Origin: Crambe crambe
Taxonomy: Eukaryota > Porifera > Demospongiae > Poecilosclerida > Crambeidae
Direction: 5' to 3'
DNA: 64,000 nt
Assembly: GCA_963924555.1 (NCBI GenBank)
Contig: OZ004585.1
Span: 2,989,488 to 3,053,487 of the forward strand
Positions 43,761-55,502 of the stretch are shown here, in pieces; position 1 is the first letter of the stretch; each line of letters begins with the position of its first letter. The notes below the pieces were generated by a model that was not told the DNA's origin, searched no databases, and saw nothing but the letters and a program-made list of their open reading frames with translations. Made by a program: the position numbers and the translations under genes.

Positions 43761-43970
43761 GTACAGTTAGTGTGTCTTTCCAGTCACAAGCCTATCTTGC
43801 TTTTGTCAAACTAACACCAGCATTTCGTCACTCCAATTTGTAGAAACTCAAGCAAGTGTGGGTCATAACTCATCCATTTTCCAGGGATCAAGAGAAATAT
43901 TAATATACTAAGTTGCAGCATGTCTCTCATCTTGACCGTACCATCCTCATGAAACACGCGTGCGTATTAT

Positions 43971-44339
43971 TAGCGATTCTGGAAGCCATACATTTCCTGA
44001 AACTTTGGCCGGCCAGCGCAGCCTGACGGTTATAGAAGCGCTTGATGTTTAGATATCACTAGCTAGCTTATAACAAGGCCTACCTGCTGGTGTGGGTTAA
44101 CCAAGGAACAGGTGAAGCACATAGATATTATACAGATTTACCGTTTTCCCCATATAAATCTCCATAGAACTAAAAATCAACGGCGCTAACTGTGAACATA
44201 ACACACTGGTTCATTTGGTGTTTGAGTAGTTAGTACATTTATTAAGCTGCTGCTGGATATGAGTTAAGCGTTCATGTGTTGATTGATCTTTGAGATAGAG
44301 CTAGTTATATGTGGGCAGGTCTAGCTTCCGGAATCACTA
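43971..44339. mobile_element. 369-bp TIR element present only in unit 2
   Basis: The ends TAGCGATTCTGGAAG and, inverted, TAGTGATTCCGGAAG match in 13 of 15 positions. GTATTAT flanks it at 43964-43970 and 44340-44346. Unit 1 has the uninterrupted CGTGCGTATTATTGCATTG at the same place (about 39349), which is the empty site. The TAGNG end and 7-8 bp duplication suggest a hAT-like non-autonomous element. Confidence 0.9.
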
Positions 44340-44921
44340 GTATTATTGCATTGTGCTTTCGAATTTCTGCATGAAAGCCTGTGATAGCTTGCTAGCTATC
44401 AAATTTTTGAGGAGTATGAACAACAACAAACAGCACATAGTACCCAGAGGGGAAAAAATCGTTTTGCAGCTTTTTTTACAGCTAGCTAGTTAGAATGCAT
44501 CCCAGCAACAGCTACGTAGCTAGCTAGAGAAGTGGATATTGAAGACTGTGAGTATGCAGTATAGTCAACCTGTGACCTAGCTTAGCTACTATGTACAATC
44601 ATAGATAGGATTCTATCTATGGTAATTATAAGGTATTTATGTATGGCAATAATCTAAGATAGCTAATTGTTTAATTTCATGATGATAATAATATTATTAT
44701 TGATGATCCACCATTTTTCAACAACTTAATAGCATACAACCAAGTGATTAAAAAGTGGTTAAGGTGGTATGTTGCTAGATGGATACCCTAGCCTCACAGT
44801 TGACATGCTATATGACATGAATTATGCTAAATGGTGCTATAAAAACAAAAGCATTCAATGAGCTTGCATCAGTCCAATCAGATACAGCACACAGAAAGAG
44901 CTGACTAATTGAGCTTGCAAA

Positions 44922-46275
44922 ATGGTGAATATCATCAATCTGACACTTCTTTTCATTCTGGCTGCATCTGCAGTTCATCCCACTTTGGCCAAAGGTAGCT
45001 AGCTATGATCTAGAACTCATAGCCAAGCCACCTTCTTTTGCATACTCAGATCATTATTTCCTTAATGCAGCAGAAGATTCCGCACAATTCATGCTACAGC
45101 AGCAGCAGAGTGAGCAGGCAGCAGAGCAGGATGAGTGGGCAGTGCAGCAAGTTGAATGGCCAGAGCAGCAGGGTGAGGTGAAAGAGCAGCAGGATGAGCA
45201 GCAGGAGGTAGTCCAGGAGGAAGAGCAGGCAATGCAGGAGGAACAGCAAGAGCTATTTGTAGATGAAATGCAGGAGGATTCAGTGGATGCACAGCAAGGT
45301 AGCTAAAATAACTAGCTATACACAACAGCTATACGTAGGTGTCGTTTTGATAATTACTAGGACTCCCCTTTTCAAAAATTAATTAATTGTCTAATGGTCA
45401 AGCCTCCCCACATAGTTGGCCCTTTAGTTTTCTCAGAACATACCATCTTTCCTCAGACCATAGCTACACTGGTTTATCAAACCGTACCCTCTTACTGTGC
45501 TCTTGCTTCACTAGAGAGTGATCTTGTAGATTGAGGGCACAGTTAAAGGTTAGAAACAGCCTTTGAGCCCCCACTTCCCGCAACATGGACATTAATTCAC
45601 CACTCCTCCTGTACTGATATATAGCTACTGTTTAAATGGATTGAAACAGGTTCTTGTGTTTGGTGATGGGTACGGGTAAGGGTTACTTTCACTATAAAAC
45701 TAGCTCTCTATGAACTAATATTTGATTATACAGTCCGTGGTAGAGGTGGACTTTTCACAAGGTGGGGAAATAGATTCTGTCCTCGTGGAGCAACTACTGT
45801 ATATTCTGGCATCACTGCTGGCACTCACTTTCGACAGCGGGGAGGAGCATCCAATTACGTTTGCCTGCCACGTGCTCCAAGAACCTTTAAGATGCGTCGA
45901 GGTGTTCAACGCAATGCTCAAATCTTCGGCACTGAATATGAAAATCCAATTCTCCCAGGACGTCAGAATCGCAATGCTCCATGTGCTGTATGCCTTGCAA
46001 ATTCTCGTCAGACAGTGATGATGGTACCAGGAAGAACCGACTGTCCTCGACGCTGGAAGAGAGAATATTTTGGTTTTCTTATGACTGCGCATCGTCTGCA
46101 TCATCGCACCGAGTTTGTTTGTGTTGATCGAATTCAAATGCCTCTTCCCGGAACGAGCGGGAATACTAACGGTGCTTTGTTTTACCATGTGGAGCCAGTT
46201 TGTCAGAAAGGTGGGATACCATGTCCTCCCTTCTCTGCAGCTGCAGAGCTCAGCTGCGTAGTTTGCAGCATTTAG
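44922..46275 (+). CDS. Secreted short-chain collagen C4-like protein, copy 2
   Basis: Exons 44922-44994, 45071-45298 and 45734-46275, offset from copy 1 by exactly 4981 bp. Its 280 residues differ from copy 1 at very few places, for example Glu for Gly in the QEEQQ stretch of the Gln/Glu-rich spacer and Ser for Phe near QFSQD/QFFQD when read in an alternative frame. Splice sites and stop are unchanged. Nearby promoter-side DNA is also duplicated, so both copies may be expressed alike. Confidence 0.85.
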
Positions 46276-47574
46276 AGATCTTGTCTGAAAATGTGAAACA
46301 AACACTGACTATAATAGAATTGGTTATTAGTTTGCTATCATGTATAGTAGTTGTGATAGCATGGACATGATTATTGTAAAGTCTCATTATTTTTTGTAGT
46401 AACTAGCTGTGTAGCTGGATAGCCATTATTTTTTTATTACTTTTTGGAGTGCAACTATTATCTAGCAAGCTATAGCTCTAGAGCTAGTCATGATTAATTG
46501 TTTTGATCACAGTTAGAGGATTATCTTTGAAAGCTACTCCTATAGAGAGGACAAACCTCAATAAGATTACATGCACTCTATAGCTATAGCTAACTTTAAC
46601 TTCTCTAGCTACAAAGGACAAAAGGATTGCTCTCAAGTGTGCCCACTCTTTGGAGGTTTCACTGTTACGGCTGCTTGAAGTGGAATTAATACAATCATAA
46701 TCATCATAGTTTCCACACCTAGTCTGATCCTGCTTGTACACATCAATAAGATAATTAAAGTAGTAAGATAGTTGATGATAGCTAGCTACTGTTTATTTTT
46801 ATGAATTTCAAATTTGAACATAGTTCCACACTTAGTCTGATCCTGCTTGTACACTTTATTATACATAATTAAAGTAGTAAGTACTAGATAGCTAAAATAA
46901 AAGGACAAAATTAATGATAGCTACTGTTTCCGAATTAAGTTTAAAGGTGGAAGAAGTGCAAAAAATTGCCTAGATTGTAATTAGCACATCTCTAATGCTA
47001 TTATAAGCAAGTACCTCTACCTATAGAGGAAGCACATTAGAATAAATAATTTAGTTGTGTGCTTGCAGCTTAAAATCACAAGAAAATGGAGCATGGCATT
47101 GCATGCGATTAAATAAGTACTATTAATTAATTTTTGTATAGGGAATAATTGGTTAACTGTTGTTTTCTCAAAAAAAATAACATTTAATTTACTATTTCAC
47201 TTAAACTCCACATTTTGCTCACTTACTGTAAGGTACTCTCTCAGAGTCTTTTTTTTTCTCAATGTACTAACCATACATTACTGAGATATAATTATTAGCT
47301 ACGTAGCTATGTACATGAATATCTCATGATGATTTTTCCTTCCTTAATTGTATCATAGCTAGTATTTTAATTCCAGTACAACCAGTACAATTAACCATTG
47401 CAAATAAAGATCTGTAGTGACCTTAATCTAACCAGGGTGACCTTTGATTGGGCAATCTATATCCCTTTAACAAAGTAAATAACATAATATTATTATTTCA
47501 AGAGCTACAATTTGGTATTAAAATCAACTCTTCATATAGTTAGGTGTAGCTAGTGTGATGGACAAAGGAATAAA

Positions 47575-47637
47575 CTGTTTATCCCTCATTAAGAGGTTTG
47601 TCCTCTTTCAGAGTGTCCTTTATTAGAGGTTCCACTG
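47575..47637 (-). repeat. CAGTGGAACCTC repeat end (unit 2)
   Basis: The duplicate of the repeat end at 42583-42640, carried along by the tandem duplication; it is not an independent insertion. Confidence 0.5.
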
Positions 47638-48341
47638 TAGCTATACTTGAGTTTTGAGAGAGTCAGTGCATGTAAGGAGAGAGATAATAATATAGCAATT
47701 GCAGTATTTGATTGGTAGCTATAGACTATAGCTAGGTATCCACTTACATAGAGGTTGCCCTGTAATAAAATTCCTATTAAATTTATAAAGATTCTTTGAA
47801 ATAAGTTATTAGTTAATAGTCTGGTTAATTCCTGGTGGCTATCAGCTATCAATAAAAGTTTCTTTGAAACTGTATCTAACTAGCTATTATGTTAAGTTAT
47901 TAAACTAGTTAAAACTTTACTGCTAGGAATCCCACTTACCTACTTACCACTTACCTACTTACAGTTCTAAAGAAACTTTTACAGATGCTAATTATGCTAA
48001 TAAAATCCCTATCAAAGTTGTAAAGTGTATATTGATCTTTAATTGAAACAGCAGCTAGCTACTCTCTTTTGTAAAGTATATATTATTGGTTTGTGAAGTA
48101 GCTATCCTTTGAAATGATAACTGCCTATAGATAATCTGAGAATACCACTTTAGACGGTATGGCTGGTTTGTTTATTGAAAAGATTTTTTTGAAACATGCA
48201 GTAGTTACAGAATTGACTAGGCTATAGTTGCCCCTTGATTTGTAGCTACTACCTAAACAATAATAATCATTAAGGCCAGTGGAACTGAGTGGGAACATAA
48301 TTCTTGAGATGTAGGTGAGTTGTCAGATCCCCTCCTCAAAT

Positions 48342-48750
48342 TTACAATGTTGCATTCACACTAGAATGCTGGGACATCACATTCACAAGCCTTATAAATG
48401 GTATCAACAAGGGCTGGCTTGTCTGCTTCCCAGAGCAAAAGAGAGGAATCAAAGAGGGCCGATGGATAGCTGCATAGTTTATGCTTGAATGCCAACTCCA
48501 GTTTATCTGATGATTGTATGACAGTAGTAAGTCTCTGAAAGAGGAGCTGTGGATCAATCTGGATTTTATCTCCATCGATCTTGACAGATGATGACTTCAG
48601 GCCTACCTGTATTTTCCTCTGAAAGGTGTGTTGTCCCATTCAATATATCCCCAACTGCCACTGCTTTATCAACGTTGATAGTGTGGGCGTGTATTCCAGT
48701 GGCAATGCTCCACAGACTTGGATCTGTGCTGAATGGGTTTCGCTCCTGGT
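48342..48750 (-). pseudogene. Fragment of a repeat-encoded protein (unit 2)
   Basis: The tandem-duplicate copy of 43354-43760, with the same PQLLFQRL and LCSYPSALFDSS blocks and a few substitutions. Confidence 0.5.
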
Positions 48751-48860
48751 ACAGTTAGTGTGTCTTTCCAGTCACAAGCCTATCTTGCTTTTGTCAAACT
48801 AACACCAGCATTTCATCACTCCAATTTATAGAAACTCAAGCGTGGGTCATAACTCATCCA

Positions 48861-50101
48861 TACTTTGTCTGTTTTAGTACCAAAATATTGGTCATTCAGA
48901 GAGCTTTCCAGTGGTAGCTAGCTATAATTATTAAGTTTTGAAATAAGTAGTATCCCAGCTACGTAAGATATGACTATAGACACTATAGACACTATCAAAC
49001 TGCTAAGAAATAAAATCGGAGTTTTGCACTTAGTAAGTGATTTACACACACTTCCAACAAGAGGATTTCTTAGGAGTCATTGAGGACATGCAATTTATGT
49101 GAGGCTGACCCAATATTTTTGGTAAAATAATTCCCCACTACTATAATCCTTTAAAGTCACACCAGCTAGGAGAAAAATATGTAAACCACTCATACTCATA
49201 AGGGATCGTTTGCTACGAAATGTTTACAAAACATAGCTATGGTCTAAACCATTGGGCATATTTTGAAGGAGATTGAAGCAATGTGCTCCAATAAATTCAA
49301 TTCTATTTTGAAGAGTAAGACTAAACAATCCTTGAAGTCAGCAATATAATCAATTAGTTAAAATACAAGGCACCTACACTACTCTCCCTTCTGAAATGTT
49401 GCTTGCAGACTAAAATTCCTAGATTAAATGTTAATTTGATAATGGTGATGATTGCCGCATGTTCACTACTAATTCAGTGATTGACCCCTTGATCCTGTAT
49501 GCAGCAAAATAGGTAAGTTGATGTTGGGAGCTAAGAGTATAATGATTATTAATAACAGCCCTAATAATTGGTTTGGCATATCAGCATCTACAAAAAATGG
49601 GTATCTGCATGTCTCACAGTACTACAATCAAGTTAGTGGATAATGTTTTGATATGAAGGTAAAAGAATGGCAGCAAGAAAGTTGAGCTTTATCCACCTGG
49701 TTATTACATGTATGATACAATTACATATAAACACAACATGATAACAGTAGTTAATTGTATCATACATGTAACAACCAGGTGGATAATAACACTAACATAA
49801 CTACATTTATGTTCAAATCATATTGTCCACAGTTGCAGGACTTCTGCGGTGTTGAATCTTGAATATTCATGCATGCTTAAGGATCACTTTGAACTATACA
49901 TTATTATGGTCATTCAGAGTAGCTATAACTATACAATAATATTGTACAAAGTGATAGTATACCACAAGTACATAACATCATTCATTCAGTACCCTTGGAT
50001 TAGCATGGTATAATTAGTTTCTAGCTAGCTACTCTTTCTGTGACCCAAGCATTATCTTTTCCATAGAGCAAATAATACGTAGCTATTCTTCTATTTAATA
50101 G
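48861..50101. other. Non-coding stretch after the tandem duplication
   Basis: AT-rich single-copy sequence with no protein of note. The only structured part is the hairpin at 49691-49784. Confidence 0.45.
49691..49784. repeat. 94-bp hairpin element
   Basis: ATCCACCTGGTTATTACATG at the left is matched in inverted form at the right (CATGTAACAACCAGGTGGAT), with arms of about 33 bp. Probably a small foldback MITE. No target duplication was identified. Confidence 0.75.
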
Positions 50102-51188
50102 CAGTCTACACTAAGACCACGGTATGGTAGTGATTGTGGAATGTACTATTAACAGCAATCAACAAGCATGAATATCATTACTAGCTAATAATTCACACGT
50201 TAGATTATCACATATGCGAACAAGCCAAAGTACAGCAGAAATGTCTGAAGCCTCTGAGGGTTCCAGCTATCTTCATAATATTCTGAATCATCCTGCTCCT
50301 GAAGTTCTGTGGTATCATCCCACTTGATTAGGTCATTGCAATCGAACCCATTATTCATGTTTGCGGTCGCCAAAATATTGCCCAACACCCACGCAACTTG
50401 ACCAAAGTTCACCTAATGTTTCATTATTATATTGGTTTTCTCATGTCTATATTTTCATCGGGTAATGGTCTACTGGTTGAAAAAGGTCATTTAGACTTAG
50501 GTACGTCAGGCCTCCAATTAGCTTGTGGAGCCAGTTTCTTCGTGCAACGACCCTTGGCTCCTACTTGTTGTGCAGTCTACTGAAATCGAGGTGGTCGATA
50601 GAGTCTCTTCAATAGAACAGGCTATATTTTACCTAGCGTTTGATTAGTAAAGGTGAAAACTGTGTGCTTGGTAGAGTTAATGTGAAAGTAACTATTGATA
50701 AGTCCTAGTTAGCTAGAGTAGTCTGTGTGGTCCACAATATCTAGTTCAAAGACGACCGATTTAGCCATTTTTTGATGCCATCTATCCTGGACTCTCAAGG
50801 AACCAGTGGTTTGAATATCTGATATTGTGTTCAAGAACCTTCCTACTATCACCTGTCAAGAGATGGAGCCCTGGCTACAGTTGGCTCCTTGCTGTGCAGT
50901 CAACTGAAGTCATCGAGTACAGGAATTGTGACCTGTATATCCGAGATCTCTCCTGCCCTCAAGTTGGCACTAGACTAGATTGATTTATTGTAAAAGAAAC
51001 TTTGTTTATTACTCTCTATGGTTGATAAATTATATGAACTCTAACGATCTATAACTGTCAAAAATATCAAAATACAAATTGCCTCAGTTTTGCCTCCATT
51101 TTCCCGCCTTGTAGCCTGCTGCTGCGCTGCATCTCAACCGGAAGTGGTCAGCCCAATACCGGCCATACCGTGGTCTTAGCGTAGACTG
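50102..51188. mobile_element. 1.09-kb candidate TIR element
   Basis: The left end CAGTCTACACTAAGACCACG is mirrored at the right end with one mismatch over 26 bp (CCATACCGTGGTCTTAGCGTAGACTG). ATAG flanks both sides (50098-50101 and 51189-51192). No transposase is inside; a minus-strand frame at 50412-50200 ends in a hydrophobic LLYFGLFAYVII but was not recognised. It is likely non-autonomous. Confidence 0.55.
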
Positions 51189-51497
51189 ATAGGTACAACT
51201 AGCAACTTCTTCGAGGAGCAATTCTGTCAATGTAGGAAAGAAGCTGACTCTTTGGCAACCTCTGGATCTCCCATCAGGAGGATATTGATGTTCCCACAAA
51301 TCTTGAGTGCAGTTCATGCCTCCCACCAGCAGAAGCAGTAATGCTTTCTTCACATCTTCATGTATTGACCATATCTCAGGGCAAGTGCCTATACGTAACT
51401 AGCTACAGATTAATTTTATTAGCTATAGCATGCAACTTCACATATATTATACATAGCTCCCCACAAATGTTATCAAGCAAATATAAGTGTGCTATAG

Positions 51498-53515
51498 CTA
51501 GCTACTTTTCTTGTTCATTAAATTTGGTGGTGCCATTGCAGCATAGACAAGTCTCACAGTATAGCCATTTGAAGGAAAGTAGTAGAAATCTACTTTAACA
51601 CTAGGCACTTGGTAACCACCACTTGGGGTATAAATACGATATATCCAGTAGCAACTTATATCCATGAAAACTGGATGGGGACTATTCATCGTTCCATTAA
51701 TGCCTAAAATGTTATGGCCTATCCCAGTGTCTTGCTGGTACTCTGCTACAAAGCTGTAGTCACTTCCAAAGGTGTCGACAGCTCGCTCCATCACAGTTAG
51801 AACACTACTCCCAGGAGGAACTGTTACATTTACCGCTTTAGGTCCAGTGGCATTGCTACAAACTGGGAATATGTAGTCAATTCCATATGTGACATTAATA
51901 ACCGAAGAGCCATGGTAATGTTCATATCGTAGTATCACAGTTGAATTGGGAGGAGGTATGAAAGCTGCAATTCCCACCTCTGGCTTTACCTCAGTACCAT
52001 CCGGAGACCGAACATAAATTGACCAAACACATGGAAATGCTTCATTCTTCCCATTCACAGATGTAATATGATAGCTTCCATTCTGAGTCCCATAATATTC
52101 AGCTGTAAATCTGACAGTGAAATCTTTATCTTGCTCGACTATCATCTTCATGACATCCAATACTGTAATGAAGTATGGAACATTGAGGGTGACAGGGGCA
52201 GCATTGTGCTTCGTCCCATTGCAAACTCCAAATTCTTCAATAAATTCAACTTGGTAGTGAATGGTTACTTGAGGTTTCACCTTGGCAAAGGAATTTAGCT
52301 AAATTAATAATGTCCATTATCACAGTGCTATAAATAATTTATGAAGGTACGTACGTAGCTATAGCATGCCCATATTGATGGTATTGTGAAGTAGTTTCTA
52401 TTCCTTCAGTATTAGCTCCTCTATATGTAGCTATATGCAATAGAAGAATTATGGCTATTAATGAAAGGAGCTTTGATTGTAGGACATGCATGTTTTTTTG
52501 TTTTTTTTAATGAGGAAATTGGTGCTAGTCTACAGAGAACCCTATAATGAGACTACTTCAGAATGTGGGATAAAATTTGTGATCATGAAAATCAATAGCT
52601 ACACAAATGGTCTGCACTTCAAAATCACACCCCAATGCTATCATGCTATGTCTATAAGATCTCTTGCCTTCTAACAGAATGACCAGCTGTTAGCTACTCA
52701 TAGCTCTTAGAACACCTTTATACACAATAATGGATACTAATTTGTTCATGCCTTGTGTTGTGAAATCTGCTAACAGAGATTCTGAAATGGTCTCACTGAG
52801 TGAGCTAGTAGCTAGTATACATGTGACTGTGTCCACCATTTTGCTCACACACATGTGCACATCATAGCTATACAGTAGTCTCATGAGCCAAATGTAAGGG
52901 GGAGGGAGGAGGTGGTAAAACACCAAAGTTCTCAACTACATCACTTTCCATGTGACTCTGACTGCAAATTCCAGCGTAGAAAGCATGCACTTTATCCACG
53001 ACCTTTGTGCTCCCCATAACCTTTGAACTCATCCCATTACACAGTGTGATCTATATAGGACATGAATCAACGATCTGATTGGTTCTACCAGCATTCTGGC
53101 AGAGGTTCATGAAAACCTTGTGTATTTCACCAGACATTTTCTCCTACCCCTCAAACTTCTTCCACTATACATCTGGCTCGCGAGACTAATGTACAGTAGG
53201 AGTTATTAAACTGCATACCAATTATGCTATGACTCCAAGTGAGTAATTCCAAATGGCAGTGAAATTCCAGATACTTGAAATAACTGCTGAGACTTTATTT
53301 TGAAAGTTGTACTACAGTACAATGGTATCCTCTGACCTTGAACCCAGAATTATTAGTCTCAGCACTTTCAGGCTATACAATAGCTAGCTAGGTATTGTAT
53401 TAGCCATGGTAGTTTCTTTGATTAAAGAAACCTCACAATGTTAAGCAATATTTACCACTGATAGTATTCCAAGTGCGAGAGCCAGGGAGATGAAGTGCAG
53501 TCCTGCAAACGTCAT
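51498..53515 (-). CDS. Secreted protein with two DUF4430/transcobalamin-C-like domains
   Basis: Exon 1 (53515-53456, MTFAGLHFISLALALGILSV) is a signal peptide and joins in phase 0 to exon 2 (52280-51498). The intron is 1175 bp. The total is about 280 residues. Both domains follow the pattern of the 38-39 kb gene: C.....P.TLNVP.....LDVM..........FTAEYYG, Y.I.S.NGK....C.W.IYVRSPDG, then CSNATGPKAVNVTVPPGSSV and LTVMERAV, C.WIYRIYTPSGG and a final VRLVYA strand. Several N-glycosylation sites are present. The 20-residue signal exon ending in Val before a phase-0 GT donor is shared with that gene and shows common descent. The fold suggests binding a small ligand; the ligand is unknown. Confidence 0.8.
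53070..53186. repeat. Single diverged end of the RecQ-bearing TIR family
   Basis: On the minus strand it reads TAGTCTCGCGAGCCAGAT from 53186, then GTCTGGTGAAATA.ACAAGGTTTTCATGAACCTCTGCCAGAAT, collinear with the left end of the element at 18979-19090. Only one end is visible. It lies in the intron of the 51.5-53.5 kb DUF4430-like gene. Confidence 0.7.
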
Positions 53516-53588
53516 GATATAATGACATGTGAATTTAATGATGCAATTATAATTACGTCATAGAAATTATGTAATCAATTCAAAAAAA

Positions 53589-55367
53589 TTAAACAATGAG
53601 ATTTAGATTCTTTAAAATTGTGTGCAATAATTCAATCAATCGGTGAATGAAAGCTGCTGCCATTGATTTATCAAATCTTGAAATAAAACTGTTGGAAAAA
53701 TAATTGAGTAGCAGCTGTACAAGTGCTGGTTGATACTGAGTCTTGGCCTCTGATACCATCTCCATCCAGAGATTGATAGCCCAATATTCTCTCTTTGGAT
53801 CACCAGAGATGAATTTATCCTCGTGATAACCAGCAGGGACGATTTTAAACTTTCTGTTACTCTCGTTGTCGGGATCTGTAACATCTCTCAACTGTTTTTC
53901 GATGAAGTCTGTCCATGACTCAACCATGCTGGTGTAATCCTGATCAGTTATACTAACATTGGCAAATGTAAGCACAATGACAGCATGCTGCCACACCTCC
54001 TTTCCGAGAATGCTTGTGACATTTTTTAGATTTCGAATCACCTCTTTTCGATTTTCTACAATCCCAATACAAAAGAGAAAGAGGCCCAATTTATCACTGT
54101 AGTAATTCAGGCGAATATCTTCAAGATAGCTCTGTAATCCTGGAGTATCCCACACACGACAAGTAACTTTTTCGTGTCGAAACTCTTTGAAGTAGGCTTT
54201 GGCAGTGCTGGGGTAAATAGTCTTTCCTTCAGCGAGTGCTTCCCTTCCAAAATACAGGGAATTGATGAGGGAAGTCTTCCCAGATCCCAATCCACCAACA
54301 ACCATGATGTCAACCGAGGAGCTCACTTTTTTCCAGTAACTGAGCAAATTGTGATCACCATGAGATTCATTTAATGCTATAACGCGCTGAAGTGTGTGGA
54401 CGTTTTTCAGCATGACCTCTTGAAGATTCAGGAAACTGCAAACGAAACCAATGATCCTCTTTCTTTCATGGATGCAATGTGTGCCAGAATCGAGGATTTT
54501 CTGCTGGTAAACATACTGATGAGATGCGATGAAGCGAACTAGCTTTTCTCCACTGATGAGGTTTTCTTCAAATATCTTGTGCAGGAGTACTCTCAGAACA
54601 ACAGGTTTTGCAGCAGTTTTAGCTGCATGAAGAATAGAAAACCACATGTCATGGACCCAGGATGTTCCTCTTGGTTCTGTCTCCAAGTGGCTTTGGCTAG
54701 TGTACCCTGCCTGGATAATCTGGATATTTTGGACCAAATCCTTGGGTAAAACACTGCTTTCGAGGTATTGGCGAATATTCCTCTCCCACTCCTGCCGCCT
54801 CTCAATGTAGCGCTTTTTTACATAATCTGAAGAATCAGATGAATCTTTGATGGCATCAATGCATATGTTAGCATTCATTAATACAATCACAGCATTCTTC
54901 CAGAAAACTTGATTGAATGTTTCGGTTAGCATCTTCATAACTGTGATATTCATGTCATTCTCTTCAAATCGAGACTTATTCATGTCTATAGCATAAAGCA
55001 GCACATCAGCCTCCCTTTTACCAATAGGCCAAAACACCTTCAATTTGATGTCATTTAGAGATTTCCTATCTTCACTCCCCCTAGCAGTGAAACCAGGTGT
55101 ATCCCATATAACAACTTCATCACCACCCACCCCAAAGGCCACTCTCTTGCTGGTAGTTGTACACGGAACTGTGTAAGAACCTCCTTCCAGAAACAGATTC
55201 GAACTTATCAGTGAATTTGCCAAGGCTGACTTACCAACCCCAGCTATTCCAACTATGACTATTTTCACATTCGGCTTGAAGAGCAACCTCGCGGGGCCTT
55301 TACACTGCTTCCATTCTTCAGCTTCTTTGAGAAGAGCTACTTCAGTATTAGCGTCAGGGCTAGACAT
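53589..55367 (-). CDS. Tandem double AIG1/GIMAP-like GTPase, 592 aa
   Basis: A single long frame. The N-terminal GTPase domain has Walker A GIAGVGKS at residues 40-47, a switch-I Thr-rich stretch (CTTTSKRV) and G3 WDTPGF at about 88-93. The second domain has GGLGSGKT at about 356 and WDTPGL at about 405. Each domain is followed by an AVIVL..AN strand in the place of G4, where the AIG1 family has no strict NKxD. The two halves are diverged, so the fusion is old. No membrane segment or signal is visible. AIG1/GIMAP proteins act as membrane-associated GTPases in immunity and cell survival in other eukaryotes; the role here is inferred from the fold only. It is transcribed away from the gene at 55503. 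Confidence 0.8.
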   Translation of the reverse strand: MSSPDANTEVALLKEAEEWKQCKGPARLLFKPNVKIVIVGIAGVGKSALANSLISSNLFLEGGSYTVPCTTTSKRVAFGVGGDEVVIWDTPGFTARGSEDRKSLNDIKLKVFWPIGKREADVLLYAIDMNKSRFEENDMNITVMKMLTETFNQVFWKNAVIVLMNANICIDAIKDSSDSSDYVKKRYIERRQEWERNIRQYLESSVLPKDLVQNIQIIQAGYTSQSHLETEPRGTSWVHDMWFSILHAAKTAAKPVVLRVLLHKIFEENLISGEKLVRFIASHQYVYQQKILDSGTHCIHERKRIIGFVCSFLNLQEVMLKNVHTLQRVIALNESHGDHNLLSYWKKVSSSVDIMVVGGLGSGKTSLINSLYFGREALAEGKTIYPSTAKAYFKEFRHEKVTCRVWDTPGLQSYLEDIRLNYYSDKLGLFLFCIGIVENRKEVIRNLKNVTSILGKEVWQHAVIVLTFANVSITDQDYTSMVESWTDFIEKQLRDVTDPDNESNRKFKIVPAGYHEDKFISGDPKREYWAINLWMEMVSEAKTQYQPALVQLLLNYFSNSFISRFDKSMAAAFIHRLIELLHTILKNLNLIV

Positions 55368-55502
55368 GATGCTTGGCTCTAGCTAGCTACAAGTCAAACA
55401 TTTTGGTAAAGATCGTCGTGTTTACATGTCACCCTGCATCACGTGCAGGGCATGTGATAGTGCTAGTGCTGAGTAAGCAAGAGCAGAGCTGCAGTTGGAA
55501 GC
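55368..55502. promoter_or_regulatory. Bidirectional promoter region between two GTPase genes
   Basis: The two start codons face away from each other across 135 bp. The interval contains paired CACGTG-like sequence (ATCACGTGCAGGGCATGTGA near 55439) and no obvious TATA box. Both 5' UTRs must be short or contain distant introns. The shared promoter is inferred from spacing. Confidence 0.6.

Larger units (their letters stand above)
39265..43876. repeat. Tandem duplication, unit 1 (about 4.6 kb)
   Basis: This unit and 43877-48860 are near-identical, with rare substitutions and small indels in introns and spacers as well as exons. Unit 1 starts inside the last bases of the signal exon of the 38-39 kb gene (TTTTCCAGGGATCAAG) and ends at CATAACTCATCCA. 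The same CATCCA marks the end of unit 2. It contains one short-chain-collagen-type gene. Confidence 0.95.
43877..48860. repeat. Tandem duplication, unit 2 (about 5.0 kb with insertion)
   Basis: Longer than unit 1 almost entirely because of the 369-bp element at 43971-44339. Near its left end (about 43930-43877, minus) it carries a copy of the signal-peptide exon of the DUF4430-like gene that lacks its splice donor, and is therefore an orphan exon. Confidence 0.95.

Noticed and set aside
50200-50412. Minus-strand 70-residue frame ending in a hydrophobic segment
   Set aside because: It might be a last exon, but no partner exon or recognisable domain was found, so it is not called.
51084-51353. 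Minus-strand frame with LLLEEVASCTYQSTLRPRYG
   Set aside because: It runs across the right end of the candidate TIR element and out into flanking DNA, and no family was recognised; it is not supported as a gene.
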